The notes: generated by a model from the letters alone, not told the origin. 64,000 nucleotides of DNA from Ischnura elegans (GCF_921293095.1 NC_060254.1:109826917-109890916), one strand, 5' to 3'. Counted from the stretch's first letter, positions 47,934-59,730 are shown. Numbers and translations: made by a program.

Positions 47934-50684
47934 CGGTTAATTGGGACACATCGGGACAGGCACACTTTGCCCCAATTAAGCGGCTGCCCCAATTAAGCGA
48001 ACTATCCCATTCATGTACATAAACAAACTTTGAAATGATAGAAAGAAGACTAAAGAATGGTTATAATGCAAACAATGTTTATTAAACTATTAATTTGTTT
48101 AATATATCAGCGAGATTAGTTCATTTATTAGCATTTTTAAGAATGATAGTAATCTTTGTTGAAAACATTTATCACAGTCTCAGGCGATGCTGGATGAATG
48201 TCATTTACTAACTCCTATTGAAGAAAAATTCACGATTAATTAGATAATAATATGTGATTCCTTAAATTCCTAAACATGCAAGTACTTTCATTTCAAATCG
48301 TATCTCCTCGTCCAAGGAATTTTTTCTAATGTTCTCTGCAGCATTCTCGTCATCCTTGTCGTACGACCCAAGTTGGCACAGAAATCCAATGACGACCTTG
48401 GGCTATCTTCATTGCCTTTCACATGAAGAAGAGTCGTAAACCCTCAATGAACCTCCTTGCATCCAGAGGTATCACTTAGCTACGTTCAGGTGCGATTTCA
48501 TCTCCATCACCATCCTCACCTTCAGCTTCACTGTTGCCTGTGTAATATGGTTTCAGCAATATCAAGCTCACAGTTTTCATTGGTCCAAATTGCAGTGAAT
48601 ATTATCGAGCTCTTCATGGCTTGTTATGTGGCACAGTTTGGAGTTGAATACATTTTCAGATTCTGCTGTAATGTTGTACACTGCACTGAAACTTTAGAAA
48701 TCGCAATGAAAAAACAATTTTGAATTTTTTTGACATTTGACATCAGGCCAGCTTTTAGCCAGAAACAATATTGCTTGCTGAATGTTCACCTTTGAGCTTA
48801 GCCCGTTGGCGGTGGATGATGATATCAGAAGGTTATCTTCTATAGATTCTAGAATATTATCTACTTATTTCCCACGGTAAAGTGTTCACAAATTTTTAAT
48901 GATCCCCATATCCATTGGTTGCTCCAAGGACGTTATGTTTCCAAGCAGAAATTCCAACTGGTAATTTTTTAACACACATTTTGGCAATTAGCATGTGCCA
49001 TACCATTGTCAAGTACAAGAAGAACCTTTCTGATTTCCATGCTAATTCTATATCCCCACTGGTCAATCATTGCGTAAAGAGGCTCACTGTCATCGCTACC
49101 TTGCTATTGGCTTGGTACTCTGATGGTAAACTGCTTATAAAGCAATAGCACTTTCCAGAATTGCCAAAAGAGTTTTTCGTCAGTTCCCGAAACATTTAAA
49201 CAATATTAAACAGTGATGCGATCCAACGATTTTTTTAAGCCCGTTGGTCTTACATGACTGCAATAAAAAGAGTCATTTGGTGTTGCTCGGTATTACAGTC
49301 CCGTTTCATTGGCATTGTAAATGCCATCAGCGCAAAAATTCACGAGTAACTTGGGCAGTTTGTTCAATTTCCAATCGTCTGCACTCACGGCATCAGCACT
49401 TTTTTCTCCGTTAGCTCTCTTGAATTTTATTTCGTTTCTGGTCTTCCATCGAGATGCCAACCATCTGTTGCCTTAAAATGGTCATGACTAAGTTTCAAAG
49501 CTAGTTCCTCCGACTTCTTATTTAACATTGGACCGCTTACACAAATCCCTCGATCGTTTACAATGGAATACCATTGATTTAAATCGCCCTCAACATCTGG
49601 ATCCTTGCGTTGACGCTTGCGTTTCATAGACGATGCTTGCTTTCCTTTTTGACTCCATTCCTCTCTTAGTTTATCCTGTTGCTTCAATAAATGAGCTATC
49701 GTCAATTTCGGCATCCCGGTAATCTCAGCCAAACGGAGATGACTGGATTGAGGATAATCTTTATTTTTGTCGAGTATAGCAAATTTTAGCGAGTAAAAGG
49801 TCTTAAAGCGGCATATTATTCAAGAAATGGAGCCTCACTGAATCTCAGACTTAAAACAATATCACTTATCCTAGGTTCACTTAGATCGTAGAGCACGAGA
49901 TAAATCCCACCAAATATGCGCACCATTTAAACTGGTTTTAGACTGCTAGTTCACAGATGACTAGGTACAAGTGAAGAGGAAAATGTCTTTTGTGCATGCA
50001 TAGACTACTGGGAGAGTGATGGGGAAAAGAGAAAGGAACGAAGAAACTTAATTCTCCAATAGTGACTACTCAGTTGTGTAGAGGAAAAGGAATTAAAAGG
50101 ATAGATTTCATGAGTAAGTTGAATTTTGTTCAACATGCTGCAAAAAAAAGCTCTTTGCAAGCGAAATTGTTCGCCTCGTACCGTCTCCTCTGTTCAAAAT
50201 CAGCCTGTAATTCCTAGAAATTGGCCCGTACTCGCTCTTACACCCTCACCACGGGTGTCATCAGTTCTTTCTAACTATCCCGGGCTCATTCTACCACCTA
50301 TAGCCTGCCACAGGAGTCCTCTCCTCTTGAACACATCACTACGTTGAATGAGGTCTCATGGTCGGGAAACGGAATCCGATTCCTCACACGGATGATATAA
50401 GAACAAGAGTTTTAAGATTAAGGCAGAATAGGTACACTTGAGAAGAATAAGACTAAATGAAAGAAGGAAAATATAAAAAACAGTATTCTGATACGTAAAA
50501 ATTTTAATTTCGTCGCGAGCATAGAGTCAATGTCGCCGACTCATGGCCCAATAAAGCGGCATGCTGTCCCAATTAAGCGGAGAAAACTCTGGGATATTCT
50601 TCAATTGGATTCGGTTCTTCAATATTTGCCCCAATTAAGCGGCTGCCCCAAGTAACCGGTGGACCCATTAACCGGAATCTACTG
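47934..50684 (-). mobile_element. Tigger/pogo-type DNA transposon, full length (2.75 kb)
   Basis: Inverted ends CAGTAGATTCCGGTTAAT with TA on both sides, followed by repeated CCCAATTAAGCGG subterminal motifs at both ends. Contains a decayed transposase on the minus strand (48290-49814). A deleted relative lies at 43980-45390 in the opposite direction. Confidence 0.9.
48290..49814 (-). pseudogene. Tigger (CENP-B/pogo-type) transposase, inactivated
   Basis: Start codon at 49814 followed within three codons by a stop, where the sister copy has an intact MPRKDLL. Then DKNKDYPQSS and the HTH block LAEITGMPKLTIAHLLKQQD, the linker KLREEWSQKGK, and CENP-B-type DNA-binding region WYSIVNDRGICVSGPMLNKK up to KATDGW (49450). 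After a frameshift come the DDE landmarks YNANETGL (first Asp changed to Asn) and VLLVLDNGMAHA near 49000, then a C-terminal tail matching 45050-45300. Multiple stops: no functional protein. Confidence 0.85.
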
Positions 50685-51126
50685 TACATATATACTAAGA
50701 GCTATCAATATGTAGAAAAATAATTATTTTTGCAAATGTCACTAGTTTGAGTATTCATATTTGATCTCTCTCCCACTTTTTGCTACGATCTATAAAATCA
50801 ACAGCAGAAAAAAATTAATGGTTAGCCAAAATTGGAATCGATCGACATATTACATTATGACAAAGCCTATGTCTACATTATGTATGACCAAACAGGTGAA
50901 TAAAATATTATTATTATTATAGGGAGCATCAGGACAAATAGAATTTTCAAGATAAATCATTGATAATTAAAATTGAGAGACTGCACTCTTGGGGCTGAAT
51001 GTAAAAATATCGTAACTGGAGAATTTCCATACACACATGCTCCCTCTGATTCACTCAAAAATGATACAGACAAGAAAAAGATGTGAAGGTGCACTTCCTA
51101 CCAGAAACTGCTCATATTCCACTAAC
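50685..51126. other. Non-coding, likely intron of the 51-kb minus-strand gene
   Basis: No next exon was recognised. AT-rich, with a short ATT-repeat near 50915. Confidence 0.4.
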
Positions 51127-51903
51127 CTTAAGATGATCCCATTCCTTACAAGCAACACGAACGGTTTTGTCACTGAATTCCATAGACAGTTGTTTTTGGC
51201 TTAGTCCTGGAATAATTATGTCAACTATGTTAGGCAACAAACAGAGTGATTTCCTATTTTTACAAATATGCATGAGGTATTTTGGCAAGAAAGAAAATTC
51301 CTTTAAAAATCATTTCAGCGAGTCAGGCATTAATTGCATAAATTCCTTCTGAAAATTCTTTACGAAAATGGGTTAAAATTCTTACCAGCAGGCAAATATT
51401 AAGGGCAAGATGCCCTACAAAAAATCGTAAATGAGCAAAAATAAAATGATAGAATTACCCAAAGGAATAGAGTAAACTGACAAACATGTAGACAATTTAG
51501 AGCCTTAAAAGAACAGTCATGCTCAAAAACGTACCACCTGCCCAAATTGCACATTTTTTGCTTCCAATAAAGGTAAATCCTTGCATGCAATTTGCCAAAA
51601 GTCATCAGCATCCTTGTTGCATGGCAGCAGTATGATTCATGATTCGCAGCAGCCACAGCAAGAAGTGACAACAGGACAAGAGAGAAACATTCCCGATAGA
51701 AGACTTGTCTCCAGGAGGAAATTTTTTGTGGAAGGAATGCCACTGCATTGCGAAATAGGAACTCAGTGTTCTTCCCTTGAAAATATTTGAATAATGGCAC
51801 TAAATATTTTTGACAAGGGAGAGAGCTCAATTTTTGACACATTCGTGCAAGCCTTCGGTGATTGTTAAAGCTGAAGGCATTCTGGATGTTATCACATCTC
51901 AAA
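51127..51903 (-). CDS. Four internal exons of an unidentified, probably helical-repeat protein
   Basis: Not recognised as a known family. Four candidate exons join in phase on the minus strand: 51903-51705 (66 codons: NAFSFNNHRRLARMCQKL, then YLVPLFKYFQGKN, FRNAVAFLPQKISSW), 51612-51538 (DADDFWQIACKDLPLLEAK), 51414-51386 (29-nt microexon, GILPLIFAC) and 51253-51127 (WKSLCLLPNIVDIIIPGL, then FSDKTVRVACKEWDHLK). Alternating hydrophobics suggest HEAT/ARM-like helices. The last three introns have reasonable sites (CAG/GTGG, gtag/GG, CTG/GTAAG, atag/G, AAG/GTTAGT), but the first donor (CAA/GTCTTC) and the aacaag acceptor are weak. The start, the end and more exons are missing. The alternative is a fortuitous series of open frames. 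Confidence 0.4.
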
Positions 51904-52327
51904 CTGTAAGCGGTTCATTAAAAGGTGTGGCGAATACGACAGGCTTAGATTAGTTAGAAATTACTTAGCGATAATTTTCATCAAATAATAAGGTATCTTA
52001 TCTGTTTTGATGCTTTTCAAAAAAATTATAGTCCAAAAACGAAGAATTATCTAACACTTAAAATGTAATCATGCTCATTTTTTGTAACAATTTCACAACT
52101 ACAGCCGAACTGAGATGCAATGAATCCATGACCAAATACATATTTTTTTAAATGTCATGTCATTTTTTCTCATGTTGTCTTTCAAGTGTGATGCATGAAT
52201 AGCCCTTGAGAGCACTGACTGAACTAATTGCTGGAACAGAATCAGTGAAGGAGCGGGTGACGGCAATAAGTTGTGCATACTTGTTTTACGATTTGATAAT
52301 TTTCTTCAATTGAAATATATAATTTCC

Positions 52328-52686
52328 TACACCAAAGGATGAAGTTCGCCATGAAAAAATACATATTTGACTTAGCTGGGATTCAAACCCGGATCTCCCG
52401 ATTGCCGGTCAGGCGTGTCAGCCAGTTACACCACCAAGCCATTTCCTCGGAGCGAACTTCGGGATGGGTTTTACCGAACAAGATGTTGGTGTCACAAGTC
52501 CACACTGTGGCACATGTGGCGAGGGTCATGCTTACTAAGCCACTGTCGGGAGAAAAACCCTCATTTTGTCGCTGGTCTGCGACGACGAATTTCAAAGCAC
52601 TGCAGCAACAAGTGACTTTGTATGCAGTCACGTGCACGGGTGCAAAGTCAAATATTTTTTCATGGCGAACTCCATCCTTTGGTGTA
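52328..52686. mobile_element. Inverted-repeat element containing a tRNA-like Pol III head (359 bp)
   Basis: Ends TACACCAAAGGATGAAGTTC and, read from the right, TACACCAAAGGATGGAGTTC, continuing as GCCATGAAAAAATA, so about 40 bp of inverted repeat. Inside, the minus strand has A-box TGGCTTGGTGGTG and B-box GGTTTGAATCC about 50 nt apart (52378-52440). Long open frames across it on both strands are by-products. Confidence 0.65.
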
Positions 52687-53357
52687 TTTAACTTTGTACT
52701 CGTATGCGTGACTGCGTACAAAGTCACTGGTTCCTGCAGTACTATGTAATTTCCTTCCGCAACTGTCGTCGTGCCATCACGTAAGATTTTGCCGCCCGAC
52801 AGATATCCTCAAAGCTGCAGGAATCAAAATGGTTTACCAATATTCAAACTTCCACATTAAACATGACTTCAGAAAAAAGTCTGAGTTGGACCTTGCCCCC
52901 AGACTATTACATACCTGGACAGGCCCATTTTATGAAAAATGCTTTGCAATCTGGCTTCAACAGGTGCTACAAGAAAGAGACTTGGGCAGGCAGGTGAGTG
53001 AAGGCAAATAGCAGCAAGAAGTACACAGGAATATGCACAATATTTCCTGTTATCAAGATAAACAATGCACCAACAAAATCTGGGGACACATACCACAAAT
53101 TTCTGCTGGGACCATGGTTGATGTTAGGCGAGCATATGAATACTGAATAAGAGCCACTGCTGTAAATTTCACTGACTCATTTTTAAACGTGTGGTATTCC
53201 ATTTTACGGCTTCTTGGTTGGATAAATTTTACTTATATTACTTCTTTTAAATTTCACTGGATCAGAAAAAAGTGCACTCACACATACAAAGTAAAACCAA
53301 CTTAAATGCAAATCTCAATTTACATGAAATCAAGCAATAGGAAACAAAACAAATTAT

Positions 53358-53363
53358 TTTATT
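53358..53363 (-). terminator. Polyadenylation signal of the 66-aa gene
   Basis: AATAAA on the minus strand about 100 nt downstream of the stop codon at 53466-53468. Confidence 0.55.
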
Positions 53364-53465
53364 AGTATACTTCACTACAGAAACATCTAAGATGGAAAAA
53401 AAATCCAACAGCTATTTTCATTGCACAAAAACTGCATCAGCTTTCCATACTTCACCCATTGTTCA

Positions 53466-53669
53466 TTAATCTGATTTCTCTTGCTTAGCTTTTAACAATT
53501 GGTTTACATAATTTTCTGACTGTTGATATCTCCTCCGCTCTAGGAATGGCTGTACCACAAATCTCCACCCAGCAATAATAGCAGTGGTCCCAACTATTGC
53601 ACCCATAAATAGCACCATGGGACTACCACTTTTTGAGGCCATTTTTGATCCACGACTCACAGACATTTC
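53466..53669 (-). CDS. 66-aa single-pass membrane microprotein
   Basis: One coding exon: acceptor ttcattctag (minus strand) followed by GAA and ATG, so the 5'UTR is split by an intron, then 66 codons and TAA. Layout: short polar, basic start (MSVSRGSKMASKSGS), one hydrophobic helix at about 17-40 (VLFMGAIVGTTAIIAGW then F.V), then an amphipathic, charged tail from about residue 43 (FLERRRYQQSENYVNQLL). This matches small tail-exposed integral membrane proteins of mitochondria or the secretory membranes, but I cannot assign a family. A poly(A) signal follows. Codon use and the clean intron/UTR context favour a real gene. Confidence 0.65.
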   Translation of the reverse strand, partial: EMSVSRGSKMASKSGSPMVLFMGAIVGTTAIIAGWRFVVQPFLERRRYQQSENYVNQLLKAKQEKSD

Positions 53670-55136
53670 CTAGAATGAAAAAAATATTGTTCATAAAGAA
53701 AAGTCAACGACACATATGCTTTGAAAGAACTCTCTCTTTAAGTCGCCATTAATTTGATGTAGAATTATCTGATATCTCAGAGCAACATATAGTAATTGGC
53801 CAAAACATGCCCATAATAGAAAGGACCTCAGGGGAAGAAAATTGAGGGTAGAACAAGATATTTTTCAGAGAGCAGGAATGAAAGCTAAGCAATGGTTAAA
53901 AGGTCAGCCACTGATTTGGAAAGAACATCTGAAAATTCTAAACGCTACAGTTAGGAAAAGAAAAGATATCCACAAAAAATGATGACTAAAGGCAGGGAAT
54001 GACCCAAAAATAGTATCCTGTCAATTTCCACAGGATTCCGCTATGCTTGATTGATGGATATTTGGTACCAATGAGCTACAACAGTGTAAGCCCACATAAA
54101 TCATCAGGCTGTTATTCAGATGGTGCAAATATTTTTTAAATACATTACAAATTGGAATAGATGGTCTTCTATGGTTGAACCCCAAACAGGATGTTTCATC
54201 CTTCTGTAGTCATGGATGCTAAGATAAAAATCTCTAATAGGGCATGTAAAACTTTCCGCAGGTTCAAAGATTTTATAAAGAATAATATATCTTTTTTAAG
54301 CCTTAACTTTTCTCCAGCAACAATGACGTGCTACCACTCTTTATACCACTTTGGTGATTGATGCAAATCAATTTTTATGGTATGTATATCATAGCCTTCA
54401 ACTTTTGATATTTGATTATTGTAAATGGATTTCAAATTCTTGAATGGTGAGCAATTATAACTGTTATTGGCAACCAGAGCACACTTTTAAGAGACTTCAA
54501 GAAGCTAATGCAGACCATTTCTAGAGGCAGGTGGCCTGGAAGGACTCCTAAGATATATGTAGCTGGCTGGCAGATGAAGCTACAATGTGGTCAGGATGCA
54601 ACCAGGAAGGAGGCAGTGTCCTCACAAAGATAAGATGTGATGGAGAGTCAGGTATCACATTGCCGTCACGACGTCACTGGACTGTGAGCCTCTTGAGCAT
54701 TTATTTGTTGATTCTGGTCCTGATGGTCTTGTTCACCAATTTGCTTTTATTTCTCATAGCAATGAACTCTGAAAAATGGTTATCTATTACATTCCATTTT
54801 TCAATCCATCATTTTTCTTCTTCTCAAACAAATTAATGTGAAAATTCAATACCTAAACCCTTCTGTGATTTAGTTGAAGACATCATGTGCTCCTGATAAG
54901 TGGGTAAACACTCCTCAGACATCCTCTCCTCCTCGCATCCACCTCAAGTGGTTCTTCGTGGTTTACACTCTCTTGACCATTTACAGCCCTTCCATCAACT
55001 GAATTCATTTAATGAATTGCTTTAGTCTGAGTAAATGACCCCAAACTACGCGATGTCTGCCTCCTCCTCACCCTCACTTCTGTACATACATGCCACTCTT
55101 CCGATCCTATTCCCTGCACTCCTAGATTGATGAGCA
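53670..55136. other. Intergenic or intronic, nothing recognised
   Basis: Should contain the upstream 5'UTR exon of the 66-aa gene. None could be fixed. Short frames only. Confidence 0.4.
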
Positions 55137-55320
55137 GGTGACCTGGTCATAATGCGTGTGGTATATTGATGTAGTTTATGCCACAGCCAGGAAATGGTAC
55201 ATAGAATTTATAAAGGCATGAGCACGCAGTTCAACTCCAGCCATGGTCTAAAGTGTGATGCGTGTCTATCATTCCTCCCGTGATCTGCCCCGACTGGGAA
55301 TATTGCAATGGTGAAGAGTA
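55137..55320 (+). repeat. Dispersed repeat, copy 1
   Basis: Shares blocks (agtatattgac/gtatattgatg, ttataaaggcatgagca, attcctc.cgt.atctgcc, gaatatt.caatg) with 57060-57240 in the same orientation, about 1.9 kb apart. Identity of the parent element unknown. Confidence 0.6.
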
Positions 55321-55389
55321 TAAGAAGAAAATCTGTAAGTGTCATTAATGAGTAATAGGAAAGTTCAAGGGACGAGCAACCATTAAAAC

Positions 55390-56051
55390 AATAGGGTAGT
55401 TTCTTTCATCAAAGAAAACGAAAGGCATTGATTGCGATTCGTTACCCACCATTAGTGCATTCATTATATACAAATTATTTGGTTTTAGAAATCCCAGTTC
55501 AGACAAATGTTAATTGTCAATTTTAACCTCATTTGAAAAAGGGCAGATTGACACCCATGGGATACCACTCCACGTGACGTCACAGGGACCTAGTTTCTAT
55601 ACGAGTAGATAGGAGTTTTACATCATCTGAGATTACCAACGCATGAGGCACAGAGCTCAGGGAAACATCTCTTAATAATCACCTATTAAAAGTGCCTAAG
55701 GTTGGAAAGTTTCCTACATTTGATAGGTTATAATAATCCTTATTTAAGCTATGCACTACCTTCTAGCTGGTTACTCTGCTACCTGCTAGCAGCCTGCATC
55801 GAAGCGGTGCTCAAAGCCTTGCCCCAAGGTCACCTCACACGGCAAAATAGGGAACAAGAAATACGTCCCACAGTCTTTTCCCAGCATTCATACTTAGCCG
55901 TCGTGTTTTCGCGCGCTTGAAATTTTTCACCTTTCATTTAATCGCGAAAAATAGATATTGTCATTTAAAAATCTAAGAGCGTGAAATGCATACTCCAGGA
56001 GTAATAATCTTTTGATTTAGGCAATAAAAAATAATAGGAAACCAACCTATT
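55390..56051 (-). mobile_element. AATAGGGTGGTTTCC MITE, copy c (662 bp), reversed
   Basis: Starts AATAGGGTAGTTTC and ends with the complement (ggaaaccaacctatt). Opposite orientation to copies a and b. Retains the segment missing from copy b. Inserted between recognisable repeats and a Penelope fragment. Confidence 0.85.
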
Positions 56052-56149
56052 AAATGTGTTTCGAGGTAATGCAACCGTCAGGAAACAATGGAAGAGATGG
56101 AGGAGTTTAGCACTCTTTGCGGTGTTCATAGGCATCACGAATGTACCCA

Positions 56150-56350
56150 AGAATAGGAGGTTGTTGTAAATGCAGTGGCAAGAGCCAGAATACCATATGT
56201 GTTAACGGTTTTCGGAAAAATATCCAGAATTTTGAAAAGAAATGGAATTGAATCCTTCTTCCGGCCATGCATTAAACTTCAGGACCTACTAGTCAGAGCA
56301 AAGGATCTCTGTGGCCTCGCAAGACCCAGAATATACCAGATTTCCTGTTA
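56150..56350 (+). pseudogene. Penelope-like element fragment
   Basis: Plus-strand frame RIPYVLTVFGKISRILKRNGI ... CIKLQDLLVRAKDL ... ARPRIYQISC corresponds to the stretch between RT and the GIY-YIG domain in Penelope-like elements (usual pattern: LRKHG, K..DLLR..KD, GVY.IPC). The catalytic parts are not present. Confidence 0.6.
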
Positions 56351-57059
56351 GTATGAAGATGTTTTCAGTCATGTTACTTATTTCAGTGATGTTACAAGTA
56401 TGCTCTAACTGTATTTTCAGTGTTAGACATGAATGATGCATTCAACCAACATGAGTTCAAAGAGCAATTTTGGAGAATCTAGGCATTTGCCACTTATAAG
56501 GGTGGAAAGAGGTTTACCCAGTTGTTATTAGGGCTCAAATGTGCTGCCGGATTTTTCCAAAGAGAGATACATAAAGAGAGTAATTGCCCCTTGCAATGAT
56601 GTAACAAAATACAATTAACATTTAATGGAATATAGTGGTAACGAAGACACCTAAAGAGAAGCTGATAGTGCAATATATGTAGCTCCTTTGTAACAATGAA
56701 ACAGGTACCATTGCAACCAGCCAATGATGAATTAAAAGAACCAGTAACCAGATTCCCTTCATCTCCCAATGACCACCCATGAAAGAGAGCAACCCCATTG
56801 AAGACCGATGGTCACTTTGCGTGCAGAAGGGCCCAGCCTTCTACAGTGATTATGATTGATGATTACAATAACATCTTTGCTATCTAAAAGTTTGAAAGCA
56901 ACAATTGATGTAGTATTTTTTTCCTCTTCACTGCTATTTTCCCTTGTGGTATTGCATTCAAATATTTTTTTGTTTTGAGGAACAGATTGAGTTGAACGGT
57001 TTTTAGGATTATGGAAGCCTGATTGATTTACTTTTTGGATGGGGCAATAGTGTAAAACT

Positions 57060-57240
57060 AAAGGGTGAGGTAATGTAGTATATTGACGTATTTTATGACA
57101 TAACCAGGAGATAGCTTGGAGATTTAATAAAGGCATGAGCAGGTAGATGAACTCTGGTCGTGCTCCAGTGATGCAAGTGCCTCATTCCTCTCGTAATCTG
57201 CCCTAATTAGGAATATTACAATGTGTATGATTTTCACCAT
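57060..57240 (+). repeat. Dispersed repeat, copy 2
   Basis: Direct repeat of 55137-55320. Confidence 0.6.
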
Positions 57241-57974
57241 GTGATATGAGGGAATCATCAACCCTCCTAAAAGTATTTACCCCTAATCCCCTAAAACATT
57301 CTCTCAATGAGAAAATGGAACTCATAACCCTCTTCGAAATCGTGCCCAGTACTTTCTTTTTCGCTATTTTTTCGATTTCCATGATCTAGGATCACCATTA
57401 GAGGTAGGATAGCTTGCCCAAATGGGTTTCCATTTGGTTTCGGTTTTTTGGTTTACAATTCCCAGTCTACCCCTGCCAAGAACTTTTTCAACATTTTCTA
57501 GAATTGCAGAGCACACGAAAATATTTGTTTTTTAACAGATAATCATCAGGAGCATACAGGAGGGAGGAGCCTTGAACCCTACAAAAATGAAGAATTAATT
57601 AAGAACCACAGTCTTAATAATCTATGATAACAAATGATTTGGGAGGGCAAAGCTGCAGCATAAATTTTTTGTCTCATCATAGATATCCAGCCTATTTAAA
57701 TATAAAATATCATTGGGTGTTGCCTACTTAAAATAAGTTGACCTAACTTTACACTACAATTGATTAATCATATTAATATATTGCAAAGTACTACTAGCCC
57801 AGGTGCAATGAAGATAGGAAGAAATATCCCTGGATAGGAAAAACCAAAGGGCTGAAATCACTTCACTGATTCAGACAGATGCTACTTGTGACCCTGACAA
57901 AAATAAACTCCACCATGGTGGGTACAGGAAGGGTGGCATCCTTCATGGTGGGTAGTTACCCTTGCACAACCCAC

Positions 57975-58490
57975 GCCCTACCCACCATTAAGGGAAGGAG
58001 AGAAAAATCCTTCGTGTACCCTTCCTTGGAACTCCTTCCCTTACCATCCGTGTACCCTTCCTCTACCCACCATTAAGGGTAAGGGAAGGAGAGAAAAATC
58101 CTTCGTGTACCCTTCCTTGGAACTCCTTCCCTTACCATCCGTGTACCCTTCCTCAACCCACCATTAAGGGTAAGGGAAGGAGAGAAAAATCCTTCGTGTA
58201 CCCTTCCTTGGAACTCCTTCCCTTACCATCCGTGTACCCTTCCTCTACCCACCATTAAGGGTAAGGGAAGGAGAGAAAAATCCTTCGTGTACCCTTCCTT
58301 GGAACTCCTTCCCTTACCATCCGTGTACCCTTCCTCTACCCACCATTAAGGGTAAGGGAAGGAGAGAAAAATCCTTCGTGTACCCTTCCTTGGAACTCCT
58401 TCCCTTACCATCCGTCAACCCTTCCTCTACCCACCATTAAGGGTAAGGGAAGGAGAGAAAAATCCTTCGTTTACCCTTCCTTGGGACTTA
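57975..58490 (+). repeat. 91-bp minisatellite, about 5.7 copies
   Basis: Unit contains cccaccattaagggtaaggg, aggagagaaaaatccttcg and tgtacccttccttggaactc. Equivalent points fall at 58001, 58092, 58183, 58274, 58365 and 58456, exactly 91 bp apart. Copies are nearly identical, implying recent amplification. The first unit lacks 6 bp. Confidence 0.95.
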
Positions 58491-58660
58491 GCATTTATAA
58501 CTGAAGAAAACATATCCTGAAAGAGTCTCCTTAGCTACTTTCACCTGCTAAAGAGTATTGAGTTCCGTACAAGAACGTAAGCAGTCTTAGAAAGCAAAGA
58601 TAGACGGGCTACACAACTAATCTTTAAAATTTCCTTAAGGAAAACAATAATATACATATT

Positions 58661-58935
58661 CAGTGGCATATCCAGGGGTGGGGTCCGGAGGGTTCGGACC
58701 CTCCGCCCCTCCGAAGTATAAAAACACAATCATTTTCCTTCATAATAGAAATCAAAATATTGAAAAATAATGAATTTAAAAAATATTTCTTTGACTATTG
58801 AAGTTTTTTCGATTATGAAAAGTGTTTGAATAAGTTGAATTCCAATACTTACTATCCTGTTTTTCAAAACTTTTCCCAACTGGTTTTGGACCCCCCCCCC
58901 CCCCCCCCCAAACGAAATTCCTGACTACGCCACTG
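58661..58935. mobile_element. Small G-rich-ended MITE (275 bp)
   Basis: Ends CAGTGGCATATCCAGG and, read from the right, CAGTGGCGTAGTCAGG, with a G-rich run inside the left end and about 20 consecutive C inside the right. Inserted in the minisatellite carrier. Confidence 0.75.
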
Positions 58936-59194
58936 TACACAATAGTTTCTGTAATTGTGTGAAAAAAGCTCATTTAGAAGTTCTTCCATTCACGTTTTAG
59001 GATGTAACCTATTTGTGTGGCTGACAATGAGACATCGCTAGAGTGATGTTCAGTATTAGAATGCCGATCTTATTTTCTGAAAGGAAATAGGCGTGGTAGA
59101 AAAAAGTCACAGCTTTCTTCCACATAGGCCCGGGTGCGATTCTCATCTTAAGATTTTGTAGTATAAGTTCCGTTGAGAAACATTTCCTGTCAAG

Positions 59195-59276
59195 TACCTC
59201 GATAGCCGAGGTTGTTTAATACCTAGTTCGTGATCCTGTAATATGTAGGTCCTGGGTTCAAGACCACGAGAAGGCT
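59195..59276 (+). tRNA. tRNA-like sequence (SINE head or tRNA pseudogene)
   Basis: A box TAGCCGAGGTTG and B box GGTTCAAGACC at tRNA spacing, with CTCG/CGAG able to pair at the ends. Mismatches and an AT-rich tail suggest a tRNA-derived SINE rather than a working tRNA. Confidence 0.4.
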
Positions 59277-59399
59277 AATTTTTTTATGCCCTATAACTTT
59301 AGAAATCACTGTTGCAACTCATCCCCATTCGTTTAATTTAGTTTATTAGCGATTTTTAAAATTTTTATGTTAATTTATGGATTTTTAGTTTTAATTTTA

Positions 59400-59730
59400 T
59401 CCAACCCTTCCTGTACCCTTCATTGAGGCTGGCCAAACCCTTCCCGTACCCTCCAGGAAGGAGAGGGCGTACCCACCAATGTTCTAAAATACCCTTCGTG
59501 TACCCTTGCTGAAGGGTACACCTATCCTTCCTGTACCCTTGCTGAAGGGTACAGGAAGGGTACACTTATCCTTCCTGTACCCTTCATCGAGGCTGGCCAA
59601 ACCCTTCCCGTACCCTCCAGGAAGGAGAGGGCGTACCCACCAATGTTCTAAAATACCCTTCGTGTACCCTTGCTGAAGGGTACACCTATCCTTCCTGTAC
59701 CCTCAATGGAGGGTAAACCTCTCCTTATTG
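59400..59730 (+). repeat. Second tandem array, unit about 160-165 bp, two copies
   Basis: Blocks gaggctggccaaacccttcc, aggaaggagagggcgtaccc and accaatgttctaaaataccc each occur twice at about 163-bp spacing. Built from the same gggta/taccc words as the 91-bp array. Confidence 0.85.

Noticed and set aside
51399-51902. Single 167-codon minus-strand gene
   Set aside because: The first 66 codons look coding but the rest reads through probable introns. A different frame (DADDFWQIACK...) looks coding in the second half, so a spliced model was preferred.
52339-52749. 136-codon plus and 114-codon minus open frames
   Set aside because: They span the tRNA-like/inverted-repeat element, and the peptides just translate Pol III boxes and arms.
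52829-53011. Plus-strand frame with HTWTGPFYEKCF, thought of as an LTR integrase tail
   Set aside because: No neighbouring LTR, protease, RT or integrase motifs. Resemblance is too short.
56759-57136. 125-codon minus-strand frame
   Set aside because: Low-complexity mix with no family signal, partly over a dispersed repeat.
58885-58912. Biological meaning of the 20-C run
   Set aside because: Homopolymer length at such sites is easily altered by slippage or assembly, so only its family-wide recurrence was noted.
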